A stretch of 64,000 nt of DNA. Origin: an uncultured Aquimarina sp. GTDB lineage: Bacteria > Bacteroidota > Bacteroidia > Flavobacteriales > Flavobacteriaceae. The position numbers and the translations under genes were made by a program. Below are positions 37,038 to 44,899 of the stretch, piece by piece (position 1 is the stretch's first letter; the number at the start of each line of letters is the position of its first letter). The notes beneath the pieces are model-generated. The model worked only from the letters and a program-made list of their open reading frames with translations, ran no database searches and was not told where the DNA came from. The DNA lies in contig CANMMM010000018.1 of NCBI GenBank assembly GCA_947498935.1, positions 45,937 to 109,936 of the forward strand, read 5' to 3'.

Positions 37038-37862
37038 CTATAACTTATAATGATTCATCAGTAGTTTTTCATACACGGTATCAGGCAGTATTTTTTTAAG
37101 GGTGATTGAGAACTTCTGCATAAATTCTCCTACTTTATAATGCACCTTTGGCGATTTCTGTAGGATAATACGATGGATTGCCTTTGCCATTTCTAGAGGA
37201 TCATTCCCCGCATCTACATGTGCATCCATCAATGCCAGTGTATCTCCATAAGGCTGTCGGTATGGAGAGTCTTCTACCACTGGTGCGTGATACCTACCTG
37301 CTGCGATATTAGTAGCAAAATCGCCTGGCGCCACATTGGTCATCTGAATCCCAAATTGCTTTAACTCCATACGCCATGCTTCTGTGGTGATTTCTAAGGC
37401 AGCCTTAGAAGCACTATAAACTCCACGGTAGGGCAGTCCCATATATCCCGCTATCGAGGTTACATTGATCACCAATCCACTCCCTTGCGCACGCATGAGG
37501 GGCAATACCGCTTTTGTTACATTAATAGGACCGAAATAATTGGTCATAAAATTAGCCTGTATCTCTGCTTCTGGTATTTCTTCTATCGGCCCTGTAATAC
37601 CTGCACCTGCATTATTGATCAGTACATCTAATCGACCATGTTTTTCCTGTATCTGCTGTACTGCTGCGGCTATCGTATCTTTATTGGCTACATCTAGCGC
37701 TAGTAATGGAAATGGAAGATCGGTGTACCGATCAGGGTTTCTACTGGTTCCGTATACGATAAACCCCTTCTCTACTAAATAAGAGGCTACAGATTTACCG
37801 ATTCCCGAAGAACCGCCTGTGATCAAAACAATTGCTGCTTTTTGCTGTGTATTCATGCACAC
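37038..37862 (-). CDS. Short-chain dehydrogenase/reductase
   Basis: A 274-aa classical SDR with Rossmann motif TGGSSGIGKSVA (about residues 14-25), adenine-binding LDVAN, NNAGAG, catalytic Ser in VTSIAGYMG and the Y-S-A-S-K catalytic pair. After NxGIGK, the Arg/Asn pair in TSRNPDR suggests NADP(H). The C-terminal extension after TNVAPGDFAT ends in HYKVGEFMQKF, like the group of SDRs annotated as putative retinol- or 3-ketoacyl-type reductases. The substrate is unknown. It converges with the lipoprotein gene and stands alone; repeat B7 lies in its promoter region. Confidence 0.93.
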   Translation of the reverse strand: MCMNTQQKAAIVLITGGSSGIGKSVASYLVEKGFIVYGTSRNPDRYTDLPFPLLALDVANKDTIAAAVQQIQEKHGRLDVLINNAGAGITGPIEEIPEAEIQANFMTNYFGPINVTKAVLPLMRAQGSGLVINVTSIAGYMGLPYRGVYSASKAALEITTEAWRMELKQFGIQMTNVAPGDFATNIAAGRYHAPVVEDSPYRQPYGDTLALMDAHVDAGNDPLEMAKAIHRIILQKSPKVHYKVGEFMQKFSITLKKILPDTVYEKLLMNHYKL

Positions 37863-37871
37863 AAATATACA

Positions 37872-38030
37872 GAAGTGGTTTAAACTTTTATAATTTGCTA
37901 TAAAAACGATCTTTTACACCCAAATCTTACCATTTTTGTGTTCCGTAGCGCTGCTATGCAACAAAAAAACTACTTCATTTGGTCACAAAATTTTCGATTT
38001 TCGCTAAAATCAAAAAGCGTAAACCACTTC
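37872..38030 (+). repeat. Dispersed repeat family B, copy B7 (complete)
   Basis: A 159-bp copy with ends GAAGTGGTTTAAACTTTTA and AAAAGCGTAAACCACTTC, and the full family core. It lies 9 bp upstream of the SDR start codon. Confidence 0.9.
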
Positions 38031-38144
38031 ACAAGATGAATACGCAATAATAAGTGGAAAGAAAGATGTTTTTTCACAAAGGAAATTCAATGAGTAAAGA
38101 CTGTAATCATTGTAGCATTTCCTTGACTTTTGGGTACAAAAAAA

Positions 38145-38238
38145 GGCAAGCTACCTACATCACACTGCTACGACCGTCTACCCTTGCTGCGTTCCCACCC
38201 TGGGGGATTCAACAGGAGCTAGTTGTGTAGGACTTGCC
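38145..38238 (-). ncRNA. ffs: Signal recognition particle RNA (small bacterial type)
   Basis: The minus strand starts GGCAAGTCC and ends GGTAGCTTGCC, so the ends pair into one long rod. At the apex is CCCCCAGGGTGGGAACGCAG followed by CAAGGGTAGACGG, the conserved SRP domain IV with a GGAA-type tetraloop and the asymmetric AGCA internal loop that Ffh binds. About 94 nt is right for the 4.5S-like form. A TTTTTTT run follows as a terminator. The RNA pairs with Ffh to deliver membrane proteins to FtsY and Sec. Confidence 0.92.
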
Positions 38239-38243
38239 GGCTG

Positions 38244-38273
38244 CAAATATACAACCTTTAAGAGATTATACAA
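38244..38273 (-). promoter_or_regulatory. Promoter of the SRP RNA gene
   Basis: On the minus strand TTG (38273-38271), a 19-bp spacer and TATATTTG (38251-38244) match the Bacteroidota consensus exactly, and place the transcription start at the beginning of the RNA. Confidence 0.8.
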
Positions 38274-38328
38274 GAATTTTTTTTACCCAATTAAAATAAA
38301 TATCTTGGACACTTATTAATCAGTCGAC

Positions 38329-39381
38329 ATGAAATTCCATAACCTACTATACACCATCGCATTATCATTTTTATACATTGCATGCGGTAATAATAATACT
38401 TCTAAAAAAAAGCTTTTTTCTATTCAGATTGCACAAAAAAAAGCGCAATATAAGCTCAGAGAAACGCTAAAAGCATCTATTTCTAATGCTAGTGGAGCAC
38501 CAATAGACAGTGTTCTTTTCTTTTTGGAAGACAAAAAAACCAAAAACACAACCGATTTTACCTACCAAGAGCTCATCGATACCGAACGATTAGGGAAGCA
38601 TACCCTCAAAGCTGTGATTCATTATAATGGCACCGAAAAAGAAACGGCTTATACCACTGTTACCTTACTTAATAACAAACCTCCAAAATTATACAGCTAT
38701 AAAATCCTTGCTACCTATCCGCATGATCCTACTGCTTTTACACAGGGGCTAGAATTTGTCGGTGATACCCTTTATGAAAGTACTGGAAAAAGAGGAGCTT
38801 CTTCCCTACGGAAAATAAACTATACTACAGGAGAGATCATCAATAAAGTAGCCATTGATCAACAGTATTTTGCAGAAGGCATCACGATTCTAAATGGTAG
38901 CGTCGTACAACTGACATGGCAATCCAATAAAGGATTTACCTACGATGCCACTACCCTACAAAAAACAGGAGATTTCTCTTATAAACAAAGTAAAGAAGGT
39001 TGGGGACTCTGCAATGATGGTACGCACATCTATAAGAGTGATGGTACCGAAAAAATATGGCTCTTAGACCCCAAAGACTTATCGGAGCAAAAGTATATAG
39101 AGATCACTACGCACAAAAAAATTAAATCTCGCTTCAATGAACTCGAATGGGTAGACGGTAAAATCTATGCCAATACATGGCAGAAAGATGGAATTGCCAT
39201 TATTAATCCTGCCAATGGTGCTTTAGAAGCTGTGATCGACCTCAAAGGTTTACGCGATCAAGTCACTCCACATCCAGAATTAGATGTACTCAATGGGATA
39301 GCGTATAAGAAAGATACGCAGCAATTATTTGTAACAGGTAAGAACTGGGACAAGTTATTCGAAATAGAGATCATTAAGTAA
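38329..39381 (+). CDS. Glutaminyl-peptide cyclotransferase lipoprotein
   Basis: A 350-aa lipoprotein (lipobox YIAC). After an N-terminal beta domain (about 30-115), the main domain is the five-bladed propeller of the plant-type glutaminyl cyclases: YPHDPTAFTQGLEF, ESTGKRGASSLRKI, YFAEGITILNGSVVQLTW, WGLCNDGTHIYKSDGT, FNELEWVDGKIYANTWQ and LNGIAYKKDTQQLFVTGKNW. These enzymes turn N-terminal glutamine of exported proteins into pyroglutamate. In Bacteroidota this modifies proteins after signal-peptide cleavage, since many mature exported proteins begin with Gln, so a periplasmic role fits. Confidence 0.93.
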   Translation: MKFHNLLYTIALSFLYIACGNNNTSKKKLFSIQIAQKKAQYKLRETLKASISNASGAPIDSVLFFLEDKKTKNTTDFTYQELIDTERLGKHTLKAVIHYNGTEKETAYTTVTLLNNKPPKLYSYKILATYPHDPTAFTQGLEFVGDTLYESTGKRGASSLRKINYTTGEIINKVAIDQQYFAEGITILNGSVVQLTWQSNKGFTYDATTLQKTGDFSYKQSKEGWGLCNDGTHIYKSDGTEKIWLLDPKDLSEQKYIEITTHKKIKSRFNELEWVDGKIYANTWQKDGIAIINPANGALEAVIDLKGLRDQVTPHPELDVLNGIAYKKDTQQLFVTGKNWDKLFEIEIIK

Positions 39382-39400
39382 TTTGTTTTGAAACGTATAA

Positions 39401-39487
39401 GGGCGTTCCCCAAGGGTCGGGCTATCCGCTGTATCTTTTGGAAGCACTAAGGTGCTACCAAAAGGATGCCGCTCCTATCCCTAACGC
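39401..39487 (-). repeat. Dispersed repeat family A, copy A6
   Basis: An 87-bp copy in reverse orientation with the hairpin arms CTTTTGGAAGCAC/GTGCTACCAAAAG, nearly the same as A2. It replaces the 3' part of the last lipoprotein copy, whose reading frame ends on a TAG in the hairpin arm (39455-39457). Confidence 0.9.
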
Positions 39488-39700
39488 AAAAAAACAGTTG
39501 TACTGTCGAATCCCTGCAATAGTAGCTAATACATTTTTTAGATCAAAAGTGGTTCTTAGCGTATCTTTAATTGGTGCTACAACTTCCTGAACCACTTTTT
39601 CTTTTGGTGCTACAACTACTTGCTGCTCGCTTTCTTCTTTAGCAAGCTTACAACCAAAAACAATTGACAACAGCCCTAAAACAATAACGACTTTCTTCAT
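39455..39700 (-). pseudogene. Truncated fifth copy of the immunity-like lipoprotein
   Basis: From ATG 39698-39700 the first about 67 codons are nearly identical to the copies at 39762-40367 and 40429-41034 (MKKVVIVLGLLSIVFGC, then VVVAPKEKVVQEVVAPIKDT and NVLATIAGIR). Homology ends after IAGIR, around 39505. About 16 bp of unrelated DNA follow, then repeat A6, in which the frame stops. The whole conserved C-terminal region with the paired cysteines is lost, so this copy is very probably non-functional. Confidence 0.85.
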
Positions 39701-39761
39701 ACCGCTGACTTTGGGCTTTTTATATGCAGAAATTTGAAACTGTTTTTTAAGCATGCGTGTA

Positions 39762-40367
39762 TTAGTTGGTTTTTCGTAAATCTTTGTACTCACATTTTTT
39801 AGTTCTATAACACGCTATCACATCACTATCGATACGCTCGTACAAAAGCGCTACCAATTCTTCTTTTAATGCTATATAATTCCAATTGGCAGGAATGTCT
39901 ATAAAATTTGCTTCTTTGTCATTTAACATAGCAAAAATTAAAATCCGTTCTCCTGTATAGCCTCTTGTAGTTTTTCCCATAGCATTTTCTAAATAAGACT
40001 TAATAGATATACTATCTACAGTATGCTTTAGACGATGAATATAAAACACCAATTTCTCTTTATATTCATAACTAGATGTTTCTATAGAAAACACCCTGTT
40101 GTTTAATAAAAAAATAGAATCCAATGTCCTAGCTCTATTAGACATCCAATCTTGATGTTTATCCTTTGTATGTCGAATCTCTGCAATAGTATCTAATACA
40201 TTTTCAAAATCAAAAATTGTTCTTAATGTATCTTTAATCGGCACTACAATTTCCTGAACCACTTTTCCTTTTGGTGCTACAACTACTTGCTGTTCGCTTT
40301 CTTCTTTAGTAAGCTTACAACCAAAAACAATTGACAACAGCCCTAAAACAATAACGACTTTCTTCAT
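39762..40367 (-). CDS. Immunity-like lipoprotein, array copy 4
   Basis: A 201-aa lipoprotein (lipobox IVFGC) of the tandem family. The C-terminal half carries the shared block ERILIFAMLNDKEANFIDIP, NWNYIALKEELVALLYERID and SDVIACYRTKKCEYKDLRK, with a conserved cysteine pair. The middle (about 65-110), where copies differ most, reads TLDSIFLLNNRVFSIETSSYEYKE here. The ATG at 40365-40367 is chosen because it begins the lipoprotein signal; the frame is open 18 codons earlier through a spacer that is itself duplicated. Located downstream of a predicted type VI effector, so immunity is the likely role (inference). Confidence 0.85.
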   Translation of the reverse strand: MKKVVIVLGLLSIVFGCKLTKEESEQQVVVAPKGKVVQEIVVPIKDTLRTIFDFENVLDTIAEIRHTKDKHQDWMSNRARTLDSIFLLNNRVFSIETSSYEYKEKLVFYIHRLKHTVDSISIKSYLENAMGKTTRGYTGERILIFAMLNDKEANFIDIPANWNYIALKEELVALLYERIDSDVIACYRTKKCEYKDLRKTN

Positions 40368-40428
40368 ACTGCTGACTTTGGGCTTTTTATATGCAGAAAT
40401 TTGAAACTGTTTTTTGAGCATGTGTGCG

Positions 40429-41034
40429 TTAGTTAGCTTTTCGTAAATCTTTGTATTCGCATTTTTTAGTTCTATAACACGCTATCACATCGCTATCGAT
40501 ACGATCATACAAAATCGCTACCAATTCTTCTTTTAATGCTACATGATTCCAATTAGCAGGAATGTCTATAAAATTTGCTTGTTTGTCATTTAGCATTGCA
40601 AAAATTAAAATCCGTTCTCCTGTATATCCTTCCGTACGTTTTCCTTGAGCATTTTCCAGAAAGCGCTGTATGGAAATCGTATCATTAGTATGCTGGATTG
40701 TATGCAAATAAAACACACAGTCTTTCTTATAGGTATAACTAGTAGATCTAACTTTAAAATCTTTATAATCTAATTCTAATGATGGTTTTAAGGTACTAGC
40801 TCTATCAAACATCCAATCTTGATGTTTATCCTTTGTATGTCGAATCCCTGCAATAGTATCTAATACATTTTTTAGATCAAAAGTGGTTCTTAGCGTATTT
40901 TTAATCGGCGCTACAACTTCCTGAACCGCTTTTTCTTTTGGTGCTACAACTACTTGCTGCTCGCTTTCTTCTTTAGCAAGCTTACAACCAAAAACAATTG
41001 ACAACATTCCTAAAACAATAACGACTTTCTTCAT
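40429..41034 (-). CDS. Immunity-like lipoprotein, array copy 3
   Basis: 201 aa, nearly identical to copy 4 in the signal region and in the C-terminal block, but with a different middle (TLKPSLELDYKDFKVRSTSY followed by TYKKDCVFYLHTIQHTNDT). The middle instead matches copy 1 (HTIQHTNDTISIQ.FLEN), which suggests shuffling between copies. The chosen ATG is at 41032-41034. The distance to the preceding copy is 61 bp, the same as between the other later copies. Predicted periplasmic-facing lipoprotein. Confidence 0.85.
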   Translation of the reverse strand: MKKVVIVLGMLSIVFGCKLAKEESEQQVVVAPKEKAVQEVVAPIKNTLRTTFDLKNVLDTIAGIRHTKDKHQDWMFDRASTLKPSLELDYKDFKVRSTSYTYKKDCVFYLHTIQHTNDTISIQRFLENAQGKRTEGYTGERILIFAMLNDKQANFIDIPANWNHVALKEELVAILYDRIDSDVIACYRTKKCEYKDLRKAN

Positions 41035-41095
41035 ACCACTGCCTTTTAGCTTTTTATATGCAGAAATTTGAAACTGCTTTTTGAGCATGTGTGTA

Positions 41096-41722
41096 TTAAT
41101 TGGTTTTTCGTAAATCTTTGTACTCACATTTTTTAGCTCTATAGCACTCAATCACATCGCTATCGATACGCTCGTATAAAAGTGCTAGAAGTTCTTCTTT
41201 TAATTCTATATGGTTCCAATTGGCAGGAATATCTATAAAATTCGCTTCTTTGTTATTTAACATAGCAAATATTAAGACTCGAATACCTAAATATCCCTCT
41301 GTTTTTTTACCTTGAGCATTTTCTAAAAATGGCTTAATAGATAAACTATCATTAACACATTTTATAGTATGTAAATAAAAAACACAGTCTTTCTTATAGG
41401 TATAGCTAGTCGTTTTTACCGAAAGATCTATTGATCTTAGATCAAAAATAGTATTTAAAAAGTTACGACTACTATTACTCAACTCATCTGAATGTTTATT
41501 TCCAGTATGTTTTACTCCATCTAAAGTGTGTAATAAATTCTTAAAAGGATATTTCTTTTGTAATCGCTCTACAGTTATTAGATCTGTGGAGGTTTTGGAA
41601 CTATCAGCTACTGTATCTGATATTTCCTTTTTAAAGTTGAGCTGATCTGCATGCCGCTTTTTTGAATCATTACAACTCATAAATGCTATTAAAACCAACA
41701 ACAGGATTAAGTTATTTTTCAT
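41096..41722 (-). CDS. Immunity-like lipoprotein, array copy 2
   Basis: 208 aa with lipobox AFMSC (MKNNLILLLVLIAFMSCNDS). The N-terminal half differs from copies 3-5, while the C-terminal block (RVLIFAMLNNKEANFIDIP, ALLYERIDSDVIECYRAKKC) is shared. The frame opens further upstream, but ATG 41720-41722 starts the signal peptide. With copy 1 it forms the more divergent, probably older, part of the array. Confidence 0.85.
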   Translation of the reverse strand: MKNNLILLLVLIAFMSCNDSKKRHADQLNFKKEISDTVADSSKTSTDLITVERLQKKYPFKNLLHTLDGVKHTGNKHSDELSNSSRNFLNTIFDLRSIDLSVKTTSYTYKKDCVFYLHTIKCVNDSLSIKPFLENAQGKKTEGYLGIRVLIFAMLNNKEANFIDIPANWNHIELKEELLALLYERIDSDVIECYRAKKCEYKDLRKTN

Positions 41723-41785
41723 TTTTTCCTTAATACTGAAAAGATTGATACCATTTTTTGAGCATGTATACATGTTTTACATCAC

Positions 41786-42415
41786 CTAGCTTTTTCGTAA
41801 ATCTTTGTACTCACATTTTTTAGCTCTATAACACGCTATCACATCACTATCTATATGATCATACAAAAGTGCCACCAATTCCTCTCTGAGTACTAAAGGA
41901 TTTAATTTTTCAGGTATATCTATAAAATTCGCTTCTTTGTCATTTAACATCGCAAAAATTAAAACACGATTTCTAGTATAGCCCTCTGTTTGTTTTCCTT
42001 TTATATTTTCCAGAAAAGGCTGTATGGAAATCGTATCATTAGTATGCTGGATTGTATGCAAATAAAACACACAGTCCTTCTTGTAGGTATAGCTAGTCGT
42101 TTTTATTGTAAACTCCTCTGCTTCAAGCTCAAATAATCTTGCAAAAACAAAACTATAATCACTCATCCAATCTTTACTTTTATTTTTAGTGTTTTTTATA
42201 TTTTTTAATGAATTTAACACTTTGGATAATGCATAATTAACTTTTAACTCTAACTGTTTACTTATTAATACGTCATGATCTTTGTCCTTTAAATTATGTA
42301 AAGTATCTGTAACCTTTTTATGAATTGTATCAGTTTTTAAATTATTATCAACTATCTTGTTACAATTGTAAAAAGAGAAACAACATAACAATAAAACGAT
42401 GGAATGCTTTTTCAT
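41786..42415 (-). CDS. Immunity-like lipoprotein, array copy 1
   Basis: 209 aa with lipobox SFYNC (MKKHSIVLLLCCFSFYNCNK). It is the copy nearest to the effector gene, only 1 bp after the effector's stop, so it is the original partner if the pair is an effector-immunity unit. It shares HTIQHTNDTISIQPFLEN, RVLIFAMLNDKEANFIDIPE and HIDSDVIACYRAKKCEYKDL with the other copies. The family is not one I recognise by name. Confidence 0.87.
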   Translation of the reverse strand: MKKHSIVLLLCCFSFYNCNKIVDNNLKTDTIHKKVTDTLHNLKDKDHDVLISKQLELKVNYALSKVLNSLKNIKNTKNKSKDWMSDYSFVFARLFELEAEEFTIKTTSYTYKKDCVFYLHTIQHTNDTISIQPFLENIKGKQTEGYTRNRVLIFAMLNDKEANFIDIPEKLNPLVLREELVALLYDHIDSDVIACYRAKKCEYKDLRKS

Positions 42416-42416
42416 A

Positions 42417-43583
42417 CTATTTGATTTTATTTCGTAACTGATACAATTCTAATTTCATAGGAAAATTGTATTTGTATATCCTGACATCATAAAGCAATTT
42501 CGAAGCTTCAAAATTATTTTCTGTATAACTATCCACGCCAACAACCTGATCTACAAACTGAAAACTAAATGTTTCCTCTTGTTTGTTTACAATAATGGTA
42601 AATGAATGATAATCATCATTATATGCACCAACAAATACATAATAACCATTTTCTGGGCATTTACTTTTAAGGTATGCTATAGGGCTTTCCTTAAAGCTTT
42701 TTAAAGCATTCTCTGTGTTTCCTGCTGTACCACTCCTGGTTAACACCTCTGTATCCGTAACATCGATCACTGTAAAGGTTTTGGAGGGTTCTGCATAGGT
42801 GGTAGCTATCATCGTTTCTCTAATACCCTGAGTGGTAGATTCTCCTGCTTTTTTAAAATCATTAGGCGTTATTCTATTCGCTGAAGGTAAATGATTTTGA
42901 TCTTTACCTAACTCTAAATCATTAGGAGTGTCTAGAAGTTTATATATAATATTTTTGTGTGTATCTGTACAATGATGGTACCTATTTGCATCTCCAGAAC
43001 CATTATATCTTACATTATTCGCTACAGCATATTGTTTTATTTTCTCTATTTTTTCTTGGCTAAACTCCCATTCGTTTGGAACTTTATAGATGATTTTTAG
43101 TCTTCCGCAATACACATTTTTATACTCCCCTACATTAAAATCATTTTCATTATCATTGGCATAGAAATCAAGATAAAATTCGGTGGTTTCTGTTCCTTGT
43201 AGCTCGATAGCTACTTCGATCTCTGTATTGTATTTTTTTAAAATCTTTACATCACTGGTGATCCTAAAGTTTTCGTCTTGGATAGAAAGTGTAGGTTCTA
43301 TATACCCATCATCATCCCAAGTATCGTTACTTCCTTTTTCGATACGGAATGGTAGTGTTATTTTGGTTTTATTAGTCGTAAGTTGTAGCACCTTAGCAGT
43401 TCGTTTTTCGCTATCTAGATGCTCTGACAGTGTCACCTCTTCATCACTGATCGTCAGCTCTTCGTCTTCGACTACATATTTTGAGGGCTCTTTAAATGTA
43501 ACTAGTGGTAAAAATTCATCGACAGGCAAGGCATCGAATTCGTAATAATTATCTGGATTATCCATTTGATAAACACGTCCCAT
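42417..43583 (-). CDS. Predicted type VI effector, cysteine-peptidase-like
   Basis: A 388-aa soluble protein without signal peptide. Residues 1-170 are acidic and beta-rich (for example SDVKILKKYNTEIEVAIELQ and GRLKIIYKVPNEW). The C-terminal domain (about 175-388) shows RYHHCTDTHKNIIYKLL (Cys205), then YYVFVGAYNDDYHSFTIIV (His326) and FSFQFVDQ (Asp345), the order of a Cys-His-Asp peptidase/amidase of NlpC/P60 or related fold. I infer peptidoglycan-cleaving activity in the target periplasm, which fits the lipoprotein genes behind it. It begins 3 bp after the upstream frame's stop and 1 bp before the lipoprotein array: a tight operon. Confidence 0.6.
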   Translation of the reverse strand: MGRVYQMDNPDNYYEFDALPVDEFLPLVTFKEPSKYVVEDEELTISDEEVTLSEHLDSEKRTAKVLQLTTNKTKITLPFRIEKGSNDTWDDDGYIEPTLSIQDENFRITSDVKILKKYNTEIEVAIELQGTETTEFYLDFYANDNENDFNVGEYKNVYCGRLKIIYKVPNEWEFSQEKIEKIKQYAVANNVRYNGSGDANRYHHCTDTHKNIIYKLLDTPNDLELGKDQNHLPSANRITPNDFKKAGESTTQGIRETMIATTYAEPSKTFTVIDVTDTEVLTRSGTAGNTENALKSFKESPIAYLKSKCPENGYYVFVGAYNDDYHSFTIIVNKQEETFSFQFVDQVVGVDSYTENNFEASKLLYDVRIYKYNFPMKLELYQLRNKIK

Positions 43584-43586
43584 AGC

Positions 43587-43871
43587 TTATTTCTTAATTG
43601 TTGTTAAACGCATTCTTTTCGTATCACCTGATATAAAAATATCTTCTAAAAGGTTATTTTCTAACACAACTCCATTGTGCTTAAAACCTACTTTATGTTT
43701 CATTAAATCAACTCCTATCGATTTTCCGTCCATAGCTGTCGATTTGATCACCAAGGTCACTTCTGTATTGGGTCGCAAACGGCTTAGTTTGGTACCCTGC
43801 TCATCCTCGAAATACATCTCTTGTAGCCTACCGTCTTTCTCTTCTTCGGTAACCGAAGTAGCTGTATCTTG
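43587..43871 (-). pseudogene. Severed C-terminal extension of TssD
   Basis: Directly after the TAG that ends tssD (43872-43874) the same frame stays open for 94 codons (QDTATSVTEEEKDGRLQEMY... to ...RMRLTTIKK). It contains a small beta-domain (LRPNTEVTLVIKSTAMDGKS, GFKHNGVVLENNLLED). An internal ATG gives a 76-residue product (43587-43817) that might be translated alone. The composition and its joining to Hcp suggest it was once part of one polypeptide, a C-terminal cargo or adaptor extension as some Bacteroidota Hcp proteins have. Whether the stop is real, read through or a sequencing error is open. Confidence 0.55.
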
Positions 43872-44276
43872 CTATGGAAATGTCGTTCTCCAATAGGTAG
43901 AATAGGTAGCTGTAGTATTTGAGTCATGGACACCCCCAGCAGATATCTGAAGGGTTTCTGTCATGGGTTGTTTTCCTGTAGACAAAAAATGATTGTTCCA
44001 TTCTAATAAGTGGCAGTCATAGAAATTTAGTTTTCTGGTCTTTCCTCCCATTACTACTGAATAGACGTGTAATTCTAATTGTTTGGTTTGATTCGATGCA
44101 AACGCCCAATCTTCTAAGTTTAACTCTTTTCTAGCTTCTATCTCTACAGTAAGTCCTACAAAAACAGGCTTTGAAAACGGCCTTCCTGAGATGTCTGTGT
44201 TTTGTTTAAATCCATAATCATAGGTCAAGACATTGATTTCTTGTCCATCGATAATTAGCTTTGCTTTTACGCTCAT
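43872..44276 (-). CDS. tssD: Type VI secretion tube protein TssD (Hcp), Bacteroidota type
   Basis: A 134-aa protein with the Bacteroidota Hcp pattern: MSVKAKLIIDGQEINVLTYD, the polar turn TDISGRPFSKPVFVGLTVEIE, NLEDWAF, KLNFYDCHLLEWNNHF and STGKQPMTETLQISAGGV. Hcp forms the hexameric rings of the inner tube and carries effectors in its lumen or fused to its end. No other tss genes (sheath, baseplate, TssC/B, ClpV) are in the window, so this is an orphan cargo copy expected to use an apparatus encoded elsewhere. The gene heads the operon with the extension, the predicted effector and the lipoprotein array. Confidence 0.82.
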   Translation of the reverse strand: MSVKAKLIIDGQEINVLTYDYGFKQNTDISGRPFSKPVFVGLTVEIEARKELNLEDWAFASNQTKQLELHVYSVVMGGKTRKLNFYDCHLLEWNNHFLSTGKQPMTETLQISAGGVHDSNTTATYSTYWRTTFP

Positions 44277-44296
44277 TGTTATGTGGTTTCAATTAA

Positions 44297-44444
44297 GAAA
44301 TGGTTTTGTACACGATGTCATTTTTGAGTTCAGTAGTGCTGCTACACATTTCAAAAAACACCTATTGAGTCAAATTTCTTTTCGTTTTCAGTCAAAATAA
44401 CAAGTCAAGATGAGTTCAGTGCTAAAAAATGTTCAAACCATTTC
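44297..44444. repeat. Hybrid repeat B/C element upstream of tssD
   Basis: Starts GAAATGGTTTTGTACACGAT and ends GTTCAAACCATTTC, like family B ends, but its interior (TTTTTGAGTTCAGTAGTGCT, GTCAAATTTCTTTTCGTTTTC, AAGTCAAGATGAGTTC) matches element C2 at 49087-49246. It sits about 20 bp from the tssD start codon, so it lies over the promoter region. Confidence 0.65.
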
Positions 44445-44525
44445 TATATCATAAATAGATACGGATTAAGGTAATCATATTTAATGAAATACAAGTACAT
44501 ATATTCATTTATAGCCCGCCTATAC

Positions 44526-44854
44526 TTATTTAATCTCGATTTGCTTGCCCAAAAATTTTGGTTGTACATGAAAAAGCACATCTAGATAGGCTTTTGTCCT
44601 TGCAAAATATTCTCGGATGTGCGTCTTTATTCCATATCTTTTTGTCACATCCTTTGCATTAAATCCGATAGCAGCTATTCCGTTTTTTTCTGCTAGATAG
44701 ATGGCTCGTTCATTATGGAATTTTTGGGAATAGCAGCAGCGTCTTCGTAAGTTTTGTTTTGTGCATTGTTTTCTATCGAATAATTAGCTGCCACAACGAA
44801 TAGTATGGGGAATATCAGAATCAGTAGTATTAGGGTCTTTTTTTTATGTTTCAT
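44526..44854 (-). pseudogene. Small exported protein gene broken by a frameshift
   Basis: From ATG 44852-44854 the frame reads a signal-like MKHKKKTLILLILIFPILFV and continues to AQNKTYEDAAAIPKN, then soon meets a stop. One frame over, the sequence continues in protein-like fashion (FHNERAIYLAEKNG, IAAIGFNAKDVTKRYGIKTH, REYFARTKAYLDVLFHV) to TAA at 44526-44528. A single missing base near the CCCAAAAATTC run would restore an about 110-aa protein. Either a recent pseudogene or a sequence error. Function unknown; it lies between the SH3 protein gene and tssD on the same strand. Confidence 0.7.
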
Positions 44855-44899
44855 TGATTATTTATTCCTGATGTAAGGCACTGATTTAATAGATGCTTC

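Noticed and set aside
39701..41151. Longer N-termini for lipoprotein copies 3-5 (starting MLKKQFQISAY or earlier)
   Set aside because: These codons are duplicated spacer DNA, partly overlapping the previous gene. The lipoprotein signal starts at the inner ATG in each copy.
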